A model generated the notes under the pieces. The model did no database searches, was not told the DNA's origin, and saw nothing but the letters and a program-made list of their open reading frames with translations. From assembly GCF_014639795.1 (NCBI RefSeq), contig NZ_BMGC01000038.1, positions 1 through 32,306 of the forward strand: a DNA stretch of 32,306 nt, given 5' to 3'. The position numbers and the translations under genes are program-made. Numbering within the stretch: the first letter of the stretch is position 1; each line of letters starts with the position of its first letter. This DNA is from Gordonia jinhuaensis (GTDB taxonomy: Bacteria > Actinomycetota > Actinomycetes > Mycobacteriales > Mycobacteriaceae). Shown one piece after another: positions 1 through 12,172 of the stretch.

Positions 1-105
1 CAACGGCTGGAACGACCGCAAACACCCCTTCGTATGGACAAAAACCGCAGACGAAATCCTGAAGAAAGCTCAACCCAAAACGTATTAACGAAACGAGACA
101 CTAGG
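1..105 (+). mobile_element. right end of an IS630-like insertion sequence
   Basis: The transposase tail is followed by only about 17 nt (AACGAGACACTA, ending near 105) before the sequence changes character. IS630 elements end shortly after the transposase stop and duplicate a TA dinucleotide; the TA at 104-105 could be that target site. The exact boundary is inferred, since the left inverted repeat lies outside the window. Confidence 0.5.
2..88 (+). pseudogene. C-terminal end of an IS630-family transposase (runs off the left edge)
   Basis: The first 28 codons read NGWNDRKHPFVWTKTADEIL followed by a short Lys/Gln tail and a TAA stop at 86-88. This matches the C-terminal signature of IS630/Tc1-type DDE transposases (GWN(D/E)R..PF.W.KTA..I). 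Only the tail is present because the window begins inside the gene, so it cannot be said whether the full copy is intact. No in-window start exists. Codon use is A-richer than the chromosomal genes further right, which fits a mobile element. Confidence 0.75.
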
Positions 106-171
106 TGATTGGTGTTCAAGAATCGCCTCCAGAGAAGTGAGTCATCAGAGAACTTGGTGCCAGAGAGACCT

Positions 172-738
172 TTACGGTGTGGGGGTCTTGGGGTGCTTCT
201 TCGTCCCGTACTGCCGTACCGCTTCGAACTCGGCGCGAGTGAGATAGCGCTGGAACGACGAGAACGCAATTGCTGCTGCATAACCGACGAAAATGACCGA
301 TCCCAGAAGCACGAGTCCACCTGCCGCCGTCGATCCTGCTGCCGCAGCGCCGCCCGTGCTACCGCCAAACAGTCCAGCCCGGCGTCGTCCGCTCTTTGTC
401 AATCCCTTTGACGAGTATGCATTGATGACCATGGGGTAGCCCATGTCCTTGTCGTGCTTGCTCCGTCGCAGTGATCGGAAGCCGACGATGACGCTGATTG
501 CCAGCACACAGCAACCGATCGTTACGGCCGCGTACCACGCCGAACCATGAAAGCTGGCGGCAATTGATGTAAGCAGCACGATGTCGATCCAGAACATCAG
601 GACGGCGATCAGGGTGTAGAAGCACGCTAGGCCGGTCCGTCGCAACCAGTATCGCGTTCCGCGGCGGTACCAGGTGCGGCCGAGTAGTCGCACCTCGGGA
701 ATTGGAGTCCAAGAACAGTCGCCAGGGTCAGTCATCAT
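172..738 (-). CDS. three-helix membrane protein, candidate immunity protein 2 of the ESX-like operon
   Basis: About 188 residues if translated from the ATG at 738 (or the adjacent ATG at 735). An in-frame GTG at 783 also exists but lies inside the preceding gene, and the shorter start aligns better with the neighbour's N-terminus. No good Shine-Dalgarno precedes either, so translation may be coupled to the gene ending at 770. It is a clear paralogue of the upstream neighbour: both start with PEV..LG..WY.R followed by a Tyr/Arg-rich stretch, have two hydrophobic helices, a basic cytosolic loop with a GYP/GCP motif, a third Gly/Ala-rich helix, and end with QRY(L/V)(T/S)RAEF.AV..YGT..HP. Function is unknown. 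Position as the last gene of an effector operon suggests a membrane immunity protein, but this is inference. Confidence 0.75.
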   Translation of the reverse strand: MMTDPGDCSWTPIPEVRLLGRTWYRRGTRYWLRRTGLACFYTLIAVLMFWIDIVLLTSIAASFHGSAWYAAVTIGCCVLAISVIVGFRSLRRSKHDKDMGYPMVINAYSSKGLTKSGRRRAGLFGGSTGGAAAAGSTAAGGLVLLGSVIFVGYAAAIAFSSFQRYLTRAEFEAVRQYGTKKHPKTPTP

Positions 739-769
739 CAGAAAGTCTTGTGCCAGAAGGGCGTGAGGG

Positions 770-1345
770 CTATGACGGCCCACTGCCCTGCGTCACGAGA
801 TCGCGGGGGTGATTCCGGGTTCCATACCGTTGTACGGCAAGGAATTCCGCTCGGCTGACGTATCGTTGCATGGAGAATACCGCCATCATGATCGGCAGCC
901 CGGCGAAGAACACGGCGCCGACGATGGCGACCAGGCCCGCGGCCGCCGAGCCGGCAACGGCCATCGGCCCCATCAGCGTGGCGCCACGCATCATTCGTTT
1001 CGACGTGCCCGGCTTCAACGGCCGGGCTCTCGGGTTGTAAAGAATCCGGGGACAGCCCGCTTCCTTCTCCTCCGGAACGCCGTTGAACTGCCGGTAGGCC
1101 CACACCAGGCTGCCGATGAAGATAGCGATGCCGACGCCCAGTACGAGGTAGTGCACCCAGGACGTGTAGAGGCTCGCAATTCCGGAGACGACGACGAAGT
1201 CCAAATAGACCATGATGGCACCCCACGCAATGAACACGAGGGTCCAGCCCATCCTTCTCGTGAAATACCCGCGGTCTCGTTCGTACCACGACGTGCCCAG
1301 GCCCTTCACCTCGGGCAGTGGATACCCATGTGCGTCGAATGCCAT
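770..1345 (-). CDS. three-helix membrane protein, candidate immunity protein 1 of the ESX-like operon
   Basis: 191 residues from the ATG at 1345, which begins 1 nt after the TGA of the WXG effector gene, so the two are almost certainly co-translated. Hydrophobic segments lie roughly at residues 30-60 (GWTLVFIAWGAIMVYLDFVV), 65-90 and 135-165. The C-terminal block SMQRYVSRAEFLAVQRYG is shared with the next gene downstream, showing a tandem duplication. Immunity proteins to membrane-acting T7SS toxins are usually small polytopic membrane proteins encoded directly after the toxin; this gene fits in size, position and topology. There is no sequence motif that proves the function. Confidence 0.8.
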   Translation of the reverse strand: MAFDAHGYPLPEVKGLGTSWYERDRGYFTRRMGWTLVFIAWGAIMVYLDFVVVSGIASLYTSWVHYLVLGVGIAIFIGSLVWAYRQFNGVPEEKEAGCPRILYNPRARPLKPGTSKRMMRGATLMGPMAVAGSAAAGLVAIVGAVFFAGLPIMMAVFSMQRYVSRAEFLAVQRYGTRNHPRDLVTQGSGPS

Positions 1346-1346
1346 G

Positions 1347-2663
1347 TCAGAACACCGAATGCCAGAGACTTTTGCCGAGGTCGAGCGTGTCGCTGCCCGC
1401 CTTGGAAAAGGAGTTGGATGTGCCGTGCATCAGTCCGGCCATCACACCGTGGTTGTGAATGTCGTCTCCCCAATGTTCGTGGAGGGCACTGCTGGCCAAG
1501 TTGCCGGTGAACACTCCGGCGGCTCCGATTGCCACGGCTGACGTGACGGCGGCACCCACCCCGGCCTCAATGTGAGCGGCCCCAACGACCATCGTTGCCC
1601 CGGCGGCCGTGAGTGCTGCACCGCCCATTCCAGCTGCCGCGGCGGTGTAGTCGTTCGCGCGTGCCGCCGTTGGACTCCAGCCCTTCTCCACATCGTCCTT
1701 GACGGCGAACTCGGCGGAAATCGTCGGTGCGGCGACGTCGAGCACCGGCATCCCCTTCATGAAGTCCAGTGCCGCAGGGAGTTTCACCCTCATCCCCTTG
1801 ACGTCCACGTCGGCCAGCTCACCCAGCGTCATATTGAGTGCCTTCGTCCCGGGGGCTTCCCACTTGCCCGCCTTGGCGTCGGCCAGCTTTCCCTTGAGGT
1901 CTTCGAGCCGGGAACCGAGCTCCTTGGTGGTCGCACGTGCGGAATGCACCGCGTCGACATTCGTGCCCTCTTTCACGTACCTGGTGATCTCGGAGTCGAG
2001 TGCTTTTTCGGCGCCACTCAGTTGCTTCTTCAGATCCGTGATCTTCCCCGGCATTGACTTGCGGATCTCCGCATTCGCCTCGCCCGGCGCCACGAAGAGC
2101 CCACGCAGGTAGCCGGCAAGATCCGTGGCCTGCTGGGGACTCAACGCCTTACTCGGATCGTCGGGAACGATGTCGTCGACGAGCCCCGCCAACGTCTTTC
2201 CCGCGACGAGGCGCTCTTCTTCCGCGGCTTGTTTGGTTTTGCTCCAGAAGGCGTTGTACTCGTCCTGGGCTGCTCGGGCCCTCACAGCGACTGCTGCGTT
2301 CGGATCGCCGTGGATCACGAGCCCGAGCGGTGTGCCGTCCGCTCCGATCTGGGCGCCGTCAGCCTGGCACGCGTGCGCTTCGTCGTAGAGTGCTCGTTCC
2401 AGCGAGTCGAGGGCATTGCCGAGCTGCGAGATCGTGTCGCCTGCAGTCTTGGCCACCGAGCCGATGGCCCCCACGCGAACGGAGTCAGACGTCCACGATT
2501 TGCGAAAAGCCTGCGCGGCATCACCACTCCACGAGGCGTCGTCGCCGAGCTTGTCGACATCGTGGGCGAGTTCGGACACGATCCCGTTGAGAAGGCCGGG
2601 GACCGCTTGCAGCTGACTTCCCATCTGCTGCAAACCGGCGATATCGCCACCGACCCAACTCAC
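1347..2663 (-). CDS. WXG-headed type VII secretion effector with Gly/Ala-rich membrane-inserting C-terminus
   Basis: 438 residues from a GTG at 2663 that overlaps the preceding gene by 4 nt (GTGA). The N-terminal ~100 residues form a WXG100-like helical hairpin with W45-S-G47 in the turn (DDASWSGDAAQAF). Residues ~125-270 are predicted helical and charged, with Lys/Glu-rich coiled-coil segments near 200-270. Residues ~340-395 are a Gly/Ala-rich hydrophobic stretch (glycines 345, 347, 348, 355, 361, 368, 370, 380, 383, 387) that could make two membrane helices. A short amphipathic tail follows (HEHWGDD...SLWHSVF). No catalytic nuclease, NADase or deaminase motif is visible. The architecture resembles membrane-depolarising T7SS toxins that carry a glycine-rich insertion domain, such as streptococcal TelE. 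It may instead be a structural ESX-associated protein; toxicity is inferred. Confidence 0.75.
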   Translation of the reverse strand: MSWVGGDIAGLQQMGSQLQAVPGLLNGIVSELAHDVDKLGDDASWSGDAAQAFRKSWTSDSVRVGAIGSVAKTAGDTISQLGNALDSLERALYDEAHACQADGAQIGADGTPLGLVIHGDPNAAVAVRARAAQDEYNAFWSKTKQAAEEERLVAGKTLAGLVDDIVPDDPSKALSPQQATDLAGYLRGLFVAPGEANAEIRKSMPGKITDLKKQLSGAEKALDSEITRYVKEGTNVDAVHSARATTKELGSRLEDLKGKLADAKAGKWEAPGTKALNMTLGELADVDVKGMRVKLPAALDFMKGMPVLDVAAPTISAEFAVKDDVEKGWSPTAARANDYTAAAAGMGGAALTAAGATMVVGAAHIEAGVGAAVTSAVAIGAAGVFTGNLASSALHEHWGDDIHNHGVMAGLMHGTSNSFSKAGSDTLDLGKSLWHSVF

Positions 2664-2965
2664 TTGAATCCCTCCACGAGGTCGTCGTAGAGGAAGCGGT
2701 TCCGGTTGACCTCTTCGGTGCGGTTGTACGCCTCTCGTGCGTTGTGCAACTTCTTCGAGTGCGACTCGATGCTCGCCACCATCTGGGGATGCAGGAGCGT
2801 GAACAAGTCCATCACGGCGGCGACCGTGGCGTTGACGCTTCCGTTGCCGGTACCTGCGGCAGGGGGCGACATCTTCGGTATGAGCGCCTGATAGGCGTCG
2901 GCTTGTTGCGCGAAGCGGCTCGACAGCCCGTCCAGGTCACCTAATACGACATGCAGATCACTCAT
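2660..2965 (-). CDS. small EspC/DUF6317-like type VII secretion partner protein
   Basis: 101 residues from the ATG at 2965, overlapping the upstream gene by 8 nt and the downstream WXG gene by 4 nt. The size and helix-turn-helix layout match small ESX-secreted proteins of the EspC/DUF6317 type. The second helix ends with Y80-N-R-T-E84, which fits the YxxxD/E type VII export signal. Effectors with a WXG/LXG head often need such a small helical partner for targeting, so a chaperone or co-secreted partner role for the next gene is likely. The family name is from recall of the pattern; the export motif is seen directly. Confidence 0.7.
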   Translation of the reverse strand: MSDLHVVLGDLDGLSSRFAQQADAYQALIPKMSPPAAGTGNGSVNATVAAVMDLFTLLHPQMVASIESHSKKLHNAREAYNRTEEVNRNRFLYDDLVEGFK

Positions 2966-3371
2966 CGACGGTCTCCTCCAGCGCCTTCAATCGTTCCGGG
3001 GTCCACACCACGTTGACCAACCCCGGTATGGGGTCGAGAACGACCGGCAGCCCACCGGCAATCTCGAGCATCGCCGGGCCGCGGTAAGCCACCCAGGGCT
3101 GTGCGTCTCCGCGCTGATCGACGAGCCCCTGCAGGCTCGAGTACGCAACCACCGCCAGCGATCCTTCGCCCTTCAGGGTCGCCAGTTCGATCTCCACACC
3201 GCTGCCGTCGAGTGCCGGATGGGCGGGAACGATCACCACCTCAGGCAATGTGTGACCGATGGTGGTTTCGACATCGGGGGAATCGTAGGGGTGGGCATCA
3301 TCCGGGGCGTTCGCGTCGTCATCGCTCTGTGTCCTGTAGGCCGCTTCGGCCTCGCGAACATCTGCCCACAT
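2958..3371 (-). CDS. SAV_915/SseB-like protein, first gene of the ESX-like operon
   Basis: 137 residues from the ATG at 3371, chosen because GAGGGGGGG (3375-3383, minus strand) precedes it. An in-frame ATG at 3407 would add 12 residues but has no ribosome site. The N-terminus is acidic and probably disordered (residues ~10-40). The C-terminal ~90 residues read VVIVPAH...VEIELATL..EGSLAVVAYSSLQGLVDQRGDAQPWVAY, the pattern of the SAV_915 family (related to SseB N-terminal domains), often encoded beside actinobacterial WXG100 genes. Its biochemical role is unknown; a cytosolic accessory or chaperone-like part in secretion is a guess from context. Confidence 0.7.
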   Translation of the reverse strand: MWADVREAEAAYRTQSDDDANAPDDAHPYDSPDVETTIGHTLPEVVIVPAHPALDGSGVEIELATLKGEGSLAVVAYSSLQGLVDQRGDAQPWVAYRGPAMLEIAGGLPVVLDPIPGLVNVVWTPERLKALEETVDE

Positions 3372-3393
3372 GAACCCCCCCTCGGCCCACGAC

Positions 3394-3399
3394 AGAATA
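3394..3399 (-). promoter_or_regulatory. possible -10 box (TATTCT) of the ESX-like operon
   Basis: Read leftward, TATTCT fits the actinobacterial TANNNT -10 and would start transcription about 10-15 nt before the GAGGGGGGG ribosome site of the 3371 start. No convincing -35 is seen. If real, it rules out the longer start at 3407. Confidence 0.3.
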
Positions 3400-3408
3400 G
3401 AGGACATG

Positions 3409-3523
3409 CTGGTCAGGGCTTATCTGGTGTCTGTCGCGCGACCGACACCCCGGTATCCGATCACGACGAGGACGCGACGGAATCCGTCGCATCCTGATCA
3501 CTGGCCCTCACACCCCTGACCAG
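3409..3523. repeat. nested inverted repeats: two near-perfect palindromes inside a 10-bp inverted repeat
   Basis: Outer arms CTGGTCAGGG (3409-3418) and CCCTGACCAG (3514-3523) are perfectly complementary. Between them lie palindrome A, 3426-3449 (GGTGTCTGTCGC / GCGACCGACACC, one mismatch) and palindrome B, 3469-3495 (arms AGGACGCGACGGA and TCCGTCGCATCCT around a single A, one mismatch in 13 pairs). The centres of A and B are about 45 bp apart. The whole can fold as a three-way junction on either strand. CACTGG (3499-3504) can also pair with CCAGTG (3520-3525), competing with the outer stem. It lies immediately upstream of the leftward ESX-like operon, far from the gltB start. Confidence 0.7.
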
Positions 3524-3706
3524 TGCGATTTCAGTCCGATGGCATCAGCGTGAGAAAATTCTGTGATTCGTCCTGCGGATCTCGTGGCGATCCCACGTGA
3601 CTCCGTGGGGATCTCCGTTCAGCAACGGCGCTGTGCGGCACAACCAGGGCATGCGGGCACGTCGGATTTCCCCTGTTTGCCCAGGTCGGGGTGGGTTGAT
3701 CTGATC

Positions 3707-3739
3707 TTGACACACCGTGGCTAGGCTGTGCCGTAACGT
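3707..3739 (+). promoter_or_regulatory. candidate gltBD promoter
   Basis: TTGACA at 3707-3712 is a perfect -35 hexamer. The best -10 candidates downstream are TAGGCT (3722-3727, too close) and TAACGT (3734-3739, 21 bp away), so the -10 is uncertain. The distance to the gltB ATG is 55-85 nt. No clear GlnR box was found. Confidence 0.35.
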
Positions 3740-3793
3740 TTGCTCATATTGTGCGCGTCACGTCTGCCGTGTCGTGCTGTCGAGGAATGACTT

Positions 3794-8393
<4,600 letters not shown>

Positions 8394-8401
<8 letters not shown>

Positions 8402-9845
8402 CCCCCGAGGTTTTCTGAAGATCACCGAGCGCCAGACGCCCAAGCGTCGCCCGGTGGATCTGCGTCTACTCGACTGGAAAGAGGTCTACGAAGACTTCTC
8501 CCACGAGACATTGGAATCGCAGGCCAGCCGTTGTATGGACTGCGGGATCCCGTTCTGCCACAACGGCTGTCCGCTGGGGAACCTGATCCCTGAGTGGAAC
8601 GACCTGGTGTACAAGGATCGCTGGCGCGACGGTATCGACCGGCTGCACGCGACCAACAACTTCCCGGAGTTCACCGGCAAGCTGTGCCCGGCCCCGTGTG
8701 AGGCGTCGTGTGTGCTGGGTATCAACCAGCCGGCGGTGACCATCAAGCAGGTCGAGGTGGAGCTGATCACCAACGCCTTCGACGAGGGCTGGATCGAGCC
8801 GGTGAAGCCGTCGACCTCCACCGGCAAGCGGGTCGCCGTGGTGGGCAGCGGACCGTCGGGACTCGCTGCCGCACAGCAGCTCACGCGCGCCGGTCACGAG
8901 GTGACGGTGTTCGAGCGTGCCGATCGCATCGGCGGTCTGATGCGCTACGGCATCCCTGAGTTCAAGATGGAGAAGTGGGTGATCGACCGCCGTCTGGAGC
9001 AGATGGAGGCCGAGGGAACGGTGTTCCGCCCGGGCGTCAACGTGGGCGTCGACATCACCGTCGACGAACTGCGCGAGCAGTTCGACGCGATCCTGCTGGC
9101 CAATGGGTCGACCATCGGACGTGATCTGCCGATCGCCGGCCGTGAGCTCGACGGGATCCATCAGGCGATGGAGTTCCTGCCCCAGGCCAATCGTGCCGCA
9201 CACGGGGAGGTGATCGAGGGCCAGATCACCGCCGAGGGTAAGAAGGTCGTCATCATCGGCGGCGGTGACACCGGCGCGGACTGCCTGGGCACCGCGCTGC
9301 GCCAGGGCGCCGAGATCGTGCACCAGTTCGAGATCATGCCGCGTCCGCCGGAGGAGCGTGCCCTGACCACGCCGTGGCCCACCTACCCGCTGATGTTCCG
9401 GGTGTCCTCGGCCCACGAGGAGGGCGGCGAGCGCCTGTTCTCGGTCAACACCGAGGAGTTCGTCGGCGAGAACGGTCATGTGACCGGTCTGCGTGGTCAC
9501 GAGGTCGTGATGCGCGAAGGTCGTTTCCAGAAGCTGGAGAGCACCGATTTCGAGCTGGACTGTGATCTGGTGTTGCTGGCGATGGGCTTCGTGGGCCCCG
9601 AGCGCGGCGATCTCCTCGACAAACTGGGTGTGGAGTACGACGCACGCGGTTCGGTGGTGCGCGACAAGAACTTCGAGTCGACCGTTCCCAATGTCTTCGT
9701 GGCCGGTGATGCCGGGCGCGGACAGTCACTCATCGTCTGGGCGATCGCCGAAGGACGTTCTGCGGCAGCCGCTTTGGACCGCAAGCTGATGTCGGACACA
9801 GACCTGCCCGCACCCATCGTCCCCACCCAGGTGGCGCAGCGCTGA
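8394..9845 (+). CDS. gltD: glutamate synthase (NADPH) small subunit
   Basis: 483 residues from the GTG at 8394 ([10 protein letters not shown]), which overlaps the gltB stop by 8 nt and has GGAGG at 8384-8388. The subunit oxidises NADPH on FAD and feeds electrons through two 4Fe-4S clusters to GltB. Cluster ligands are visible at C47, C50, C55 and C59 ([13 protein letters not shown]) and in [10 protein letters not shown]. The FAD-binding GSGPSG is at 151-156, the NADPH-binding GGGDTG at 289-294, and the second FAD motif is [20 protein letters not shown] near the C-terminus. An upstream in-frame start at 8310 lies inside gltB and lacks a ribosome site, so it is not used. Confidence 0.97.
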
Positions 9846-10005
9846 ACATCGTCTGACATCTGCGCCCCCGGGCGTCGTGGCGCTGCGGGTGAGCCGGTGC
9901 TGGGTTAGATTCGAGTCGCTCGACGGTGGCCACTGCCTCTGGTGGCCGCACGTCGCGCCGGGATGGGATCGACCCGGACTGCGCTGCGCTTGGGGAGTTT
10001 TGGCG

Positions 10006-10920
10006 ATGAAAAGTACTCGCATACGGCGGATTGCTGCAGCGGCGGCGGTGATCGGCGGACTCGCCGGTTCGCTGGTCGGCACCATCGGCTCGGCGGGTAC
10101 GGCATCGGCCGCGTCGTGTGCGCGGGTCTACGCGTTGGTGATCCCCGGTACCTGGGAAACCAATTCGGGCGCCACAGTGCACGGCATGCTCGGGCCGGCA
10201 GTATCGAATCTCCCGGCTGACGTGGTGGTGCGCCAGATCCGCTACGACGCGACCGCATTCCCCTGGGACGACGGCGGCGCGGTGTACGGCAAGTCGAAGG
10301 CCACTGCGATCGCCAACGCGAACGCCCAGGCAGCGTCACTCGTCGCTCGGTGTCCCTCGGCGAGTATCGCCCTGGTCGGCTACAGCCAGGGTGCTGATGC
10401 CGCCGGTGATGTCGCCGCCGAGATCGGCACCGGACACGGATCGATTGCGCCGTCGAAGCTCGTCTCGGTGGATCTGCTGGCCGATCCGCGCCGCGCTCCG
10501 GGCGACCCGCTGGTCGGCCCGCGGCTGACCGGGCAGGGCAGCGGGGGTCCTCGTCAGGGCGGCTTCGGCTGGGTCACCTCGAAGGTCCATTCGATCTGCG
10601 CACCCGGCGACATGTACTGCAATCTGCGCAAGGACTATTACGTCAGTCGGGTGGCGGGATTCCTCGCGGAGACCTCCGATCCCGATCCCACGCAAATCCC
10701 GCAGTATTACGCGGAGGCGGCCGCCATTTTCGGGCAGTTGCTGATCTCCGGTGGCGCGCCGGCGGTGGCGGGTGAACTCAGCGATGCCAAGGCACGTCAG
10801 CAGATCAACGCCTACGACGACTTCCTGCGTTCGGGGGCACATGTGGACTATGCGCACTTCGAGGTGAGTCCGGGTGTCACGGCCCTGCAGTGGATTCACG
10901 ACAATCTCGCCGGCCTGTAG
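10006..10920 (+). CDS. secreted cutinase-family serine esterase
   Basis: 304 residues from the ATG at 10006 (MKSTRIRRIAAAAAVIGG), preceded by GGGGAG at 9992-9997. The longer reading frame from 9877 adds a non-conserved N-terminus. A Sec signal peptide of ~37 residues ends in ASAAS, followed by the cutinase fold: early Cys, VIPGTWETN, the nucleophile elbow GYSQG with S127, the catalytic Asp in CAPGDMYC, and a C-terminal His in GAHVDYAHF. It hydrolyses ester bonds of cutin-like polyesters or lipids outside the cell; Mycobacteriales carry many such enzymes (culp family). At about 300 residues it is longer than fungal cutinases, with an extension before the catalytic His. It is followed by another secreted esterase. 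Confidence 0.92.
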   Translation: MKSTRIRRIAAAAAVIGGLAGSLVGTIGSAGTASAASCARVYALVIPGTWETNSGATVHGMLGPAVSNLPADVVVRQIRYDATAFPWDDGGAVYGKSKATAIANANAQAASLVARCPSASIALVGYSQGADAAGDVAAEIGTGHGSIAPSKLVSVDLLADPRRAPGDPLVGPRLTGQGSGGPRQGGFGWVTSKVHSICAPGDMYCNLRKDYYVSRVAGFLAETSDPDPTQIPQYYAEAAAIFGQLLISGGAPAVAGELSDAKARQQINAYDDFLRSGAHVDYAHFEVSPGVTALQWIHDNLAGL

Positions 10921-11096
10921 TCGACTGTCTCCGTTCTTCCGGTTCGAGTCGACTGGCCTCTCCCACGACGTTGCGATGTGATCTGCCCCGTCGTCGGTTG
11001 CTCTTCGTCCACCGATTTCGCACGATGAGTCCAATCGTTCACCTGAACGATTACTTCCCAATTCGTGGGCATTACGAGCATGTCGGAGGACGCAAC
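10921..11096 (+). other. intergenic leader of the lipase gene
   Basis: Between the cutinase stop and the lipase start the only structured element is the perfect 8-bp inverted repeat at 11033-11052. No terminator with a T-tract is evident after the cutinase gene, so read-through into the lipase gene is possible. Confidence 0.4.
11033..11052. promoter_or_regulatory. perfect palindrome upstream of the lipase gene, candidate operator
   Basis: AATCGTTC and GAACGATT are perfectly complementary around ACCT. The site is 45 nt before the lipase TTG start. The length and symmetry suit a dimeric repressor; a short hairpin in the leader is the alternative. Confidence 0.45.
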
Positions 11097-12077
11097 TTGG
11101 GCGGGTTCGTCAGACGTATCGGGCTGGCCATGTCGGTCGCCGCGGTTGTGATAGGGACGTTTGTCGGAGCAGCGTCGGCGTCGGCGTCGCCGCTGCCGGT
11201 TCGTTTCAGCGGCCTCGACGCGGTGAACTACCTTGTCACGCACCCCGATGCGCCCCCGCCCGGAGCGAACGACTGGTCGTGCCGTCCGAGCCCTGCGCAT
11301 CCGCGTCCGGTCGTGCTGGTGCACGGCACGCAGGCGAACATGACCATCGACTGGTTCACTCTCGCTCCGATGCTGAAGAACGCCGGATTCTGCGTGTTTG
11401 CGTTCAACTTCGGCGTACAGGCGACCATCAGGATCGGTGGCGTGATCGATGTGGTCGGCGGTACCGCGCCGATCGAGGACTCGGCACGAGAACTCGCTGC
11501 ATTCGTCGATCGTGTCCGCACCGCGACCGGTGCGCCCGAGGTCGACATCGTCGGACACTCGCAGGGCGGTTCGATGCCGCGTTACTACCTCTCCTATCTC
11601 GGTGGCAACCGCGTGGTCAACACCTTCGTTGGTGTCGAGCCCACCAACCACGGAACCGACGCCGGGGGGCTGTTGTCAGACTGGCTTCTGGGACCGATCG
11701 CACAGCGGCTCGGCGACGATCCGGCGGTGACGCCGCTGCTCGACGCACTGACCCTGCGATCGAGCGTCCAACAGGTCCAAGGATCTGCCTACGTCCATGA
11801 GATCAATGACCGGGCTCCCCACGGTGGGGTCGATCCGAACGTGCGTTACGTGGTGATCGCCTCGGCGACCGACACCACCGTGACCCCGACGTCGTCGATG
11901 TTCTTGACCGGCCCGAATGTCACGAACATTCTCTTGCAGTCGGGTTGCCCTCTGGCACTCGACGACCATCAGGGCGTGCTATACGGCCGATACGCCATGG
12001 GTGTGGTCCTTCACGAGCTCGATCCCGCTGTGCCGACACCGAGCTGCTCGCTGTCGCTCCCATACATCGGGGGATAA
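11097..12077 (+). CDS. secreted class-2 lipase (alpha/beta hydrolase)
   Basis: 326 residues from a TTG at 11097, chosen because GGAGGA (11085-11090) lies 6 nt upstream and the protein then starts with a clean signal peptide (GGFVRRIGLAMSVAAVVIG...SASAS). The longer upstream frame has no ribosome site. The mature domain shows the Lipase_2 pattern: oxyanion motif VVLVHGTQANMTIDW, nucleophile elbow GHSQGG with S155, D259 in SATDTTVTP, and H291 in DDHQGVLYG. Paired cysteines probably form disulphides. It likely cleaves acylglycerols or other esters outside the cell. It sits 176 bp behind the cutinase gene in the same orientation. Confidence 0.92.
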   Translation: MGGFVRRIGLAMSVAAVVIGTFVGAASASASPLPVRFSGLDAVNYLVTHPDAPPPGANDWSCRPSPAHPRPVVLVHGTQANMTIDWFTLAPMLKNAGFCVFAFNFGVQATIRIGGVIDVVGGTAPIEDSARELAAFVDRVRTATGAPEVDIVGHSQGGSMPRYYLSYLGGNRVVNTFVGVEPTNHGTDAGGLLSDWLLGPIAQRLGDDPAVTPLLDALTLRSSVQQVQGSAYVHEINDRAPHGGVDPNVRYVVIASATDTTVTPTSSMFLTGPNVTNILLQSGCPLALDDHQGVLYGRYAMGVVLHELDPAVPTPSCSLSLPYIGG

Positions 12078-12110
12078 CCGGTGAAAGCGGAATGACAGCT
12101 CTCGCCTGAC

Positions 12111-12140
12111 CTGACACGGTTCCTGATCGAGGCGTAGTCT
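12111..12140 (+). promoter_or_regulatory. promoter of the TetR gene
   Basis: CTGACA (12111-12116) and TAGTCT (12135-12140) are separated by 18 bp and match actinobacterial -35 and -10 (TANNNT) boxes. Transcription would start around 12147, inside the operator-like inverted repeat. Confidence 0.55.
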
Positions 12141-12145
12141 CGCTT

Positions 12146-12172
12146 CCAAGTGGACGACTTACTCTCACTTGG
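12146..12172. promoter_or_regulatory. operator-like inverted repeat at the TetR gene start
   Basis: CCAAGTG (12146-12152) and CACTTGG (12166-12172) form a perfect 7-bp inverted repeat with a 13-nt spacer that holds another ACTT (12157-12160). It lies just after the -10 and runs into the ribosome site. This placement is typical for a TetR protein that represses its own operon. Confidence 0.6.

Larger units (their letters stand above)
3372..3793. other. divergent intergenic region between the ESX-like operon and gltB
   Basis: No credible gene is present. Besides the nested inverted repeats at 3409-3523 it holds a weaker bulged inverted repeat at 3589-3613 (GATCCCACG / CGTGGGGATC), and a TTGACA hexamer at 3707-3712 that is a -35 candidate for gltB. 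The ribosome site of gltB lies at 3782-3786. Confidence 0.6.

Noticed and set aside
93-200. CRISPR-like or tRNA-like structure near the left edge
   Set aside because: No repeats with spacers and no cloverleaf; none was found elsewhere in the window either.
3541-3620. Possible GlnR box before gltB
   Set aside because: GTGAGAAAATT resembles half of a GTNAC-N6-GAAAC pattern, but the second half and the spacing do not fit.
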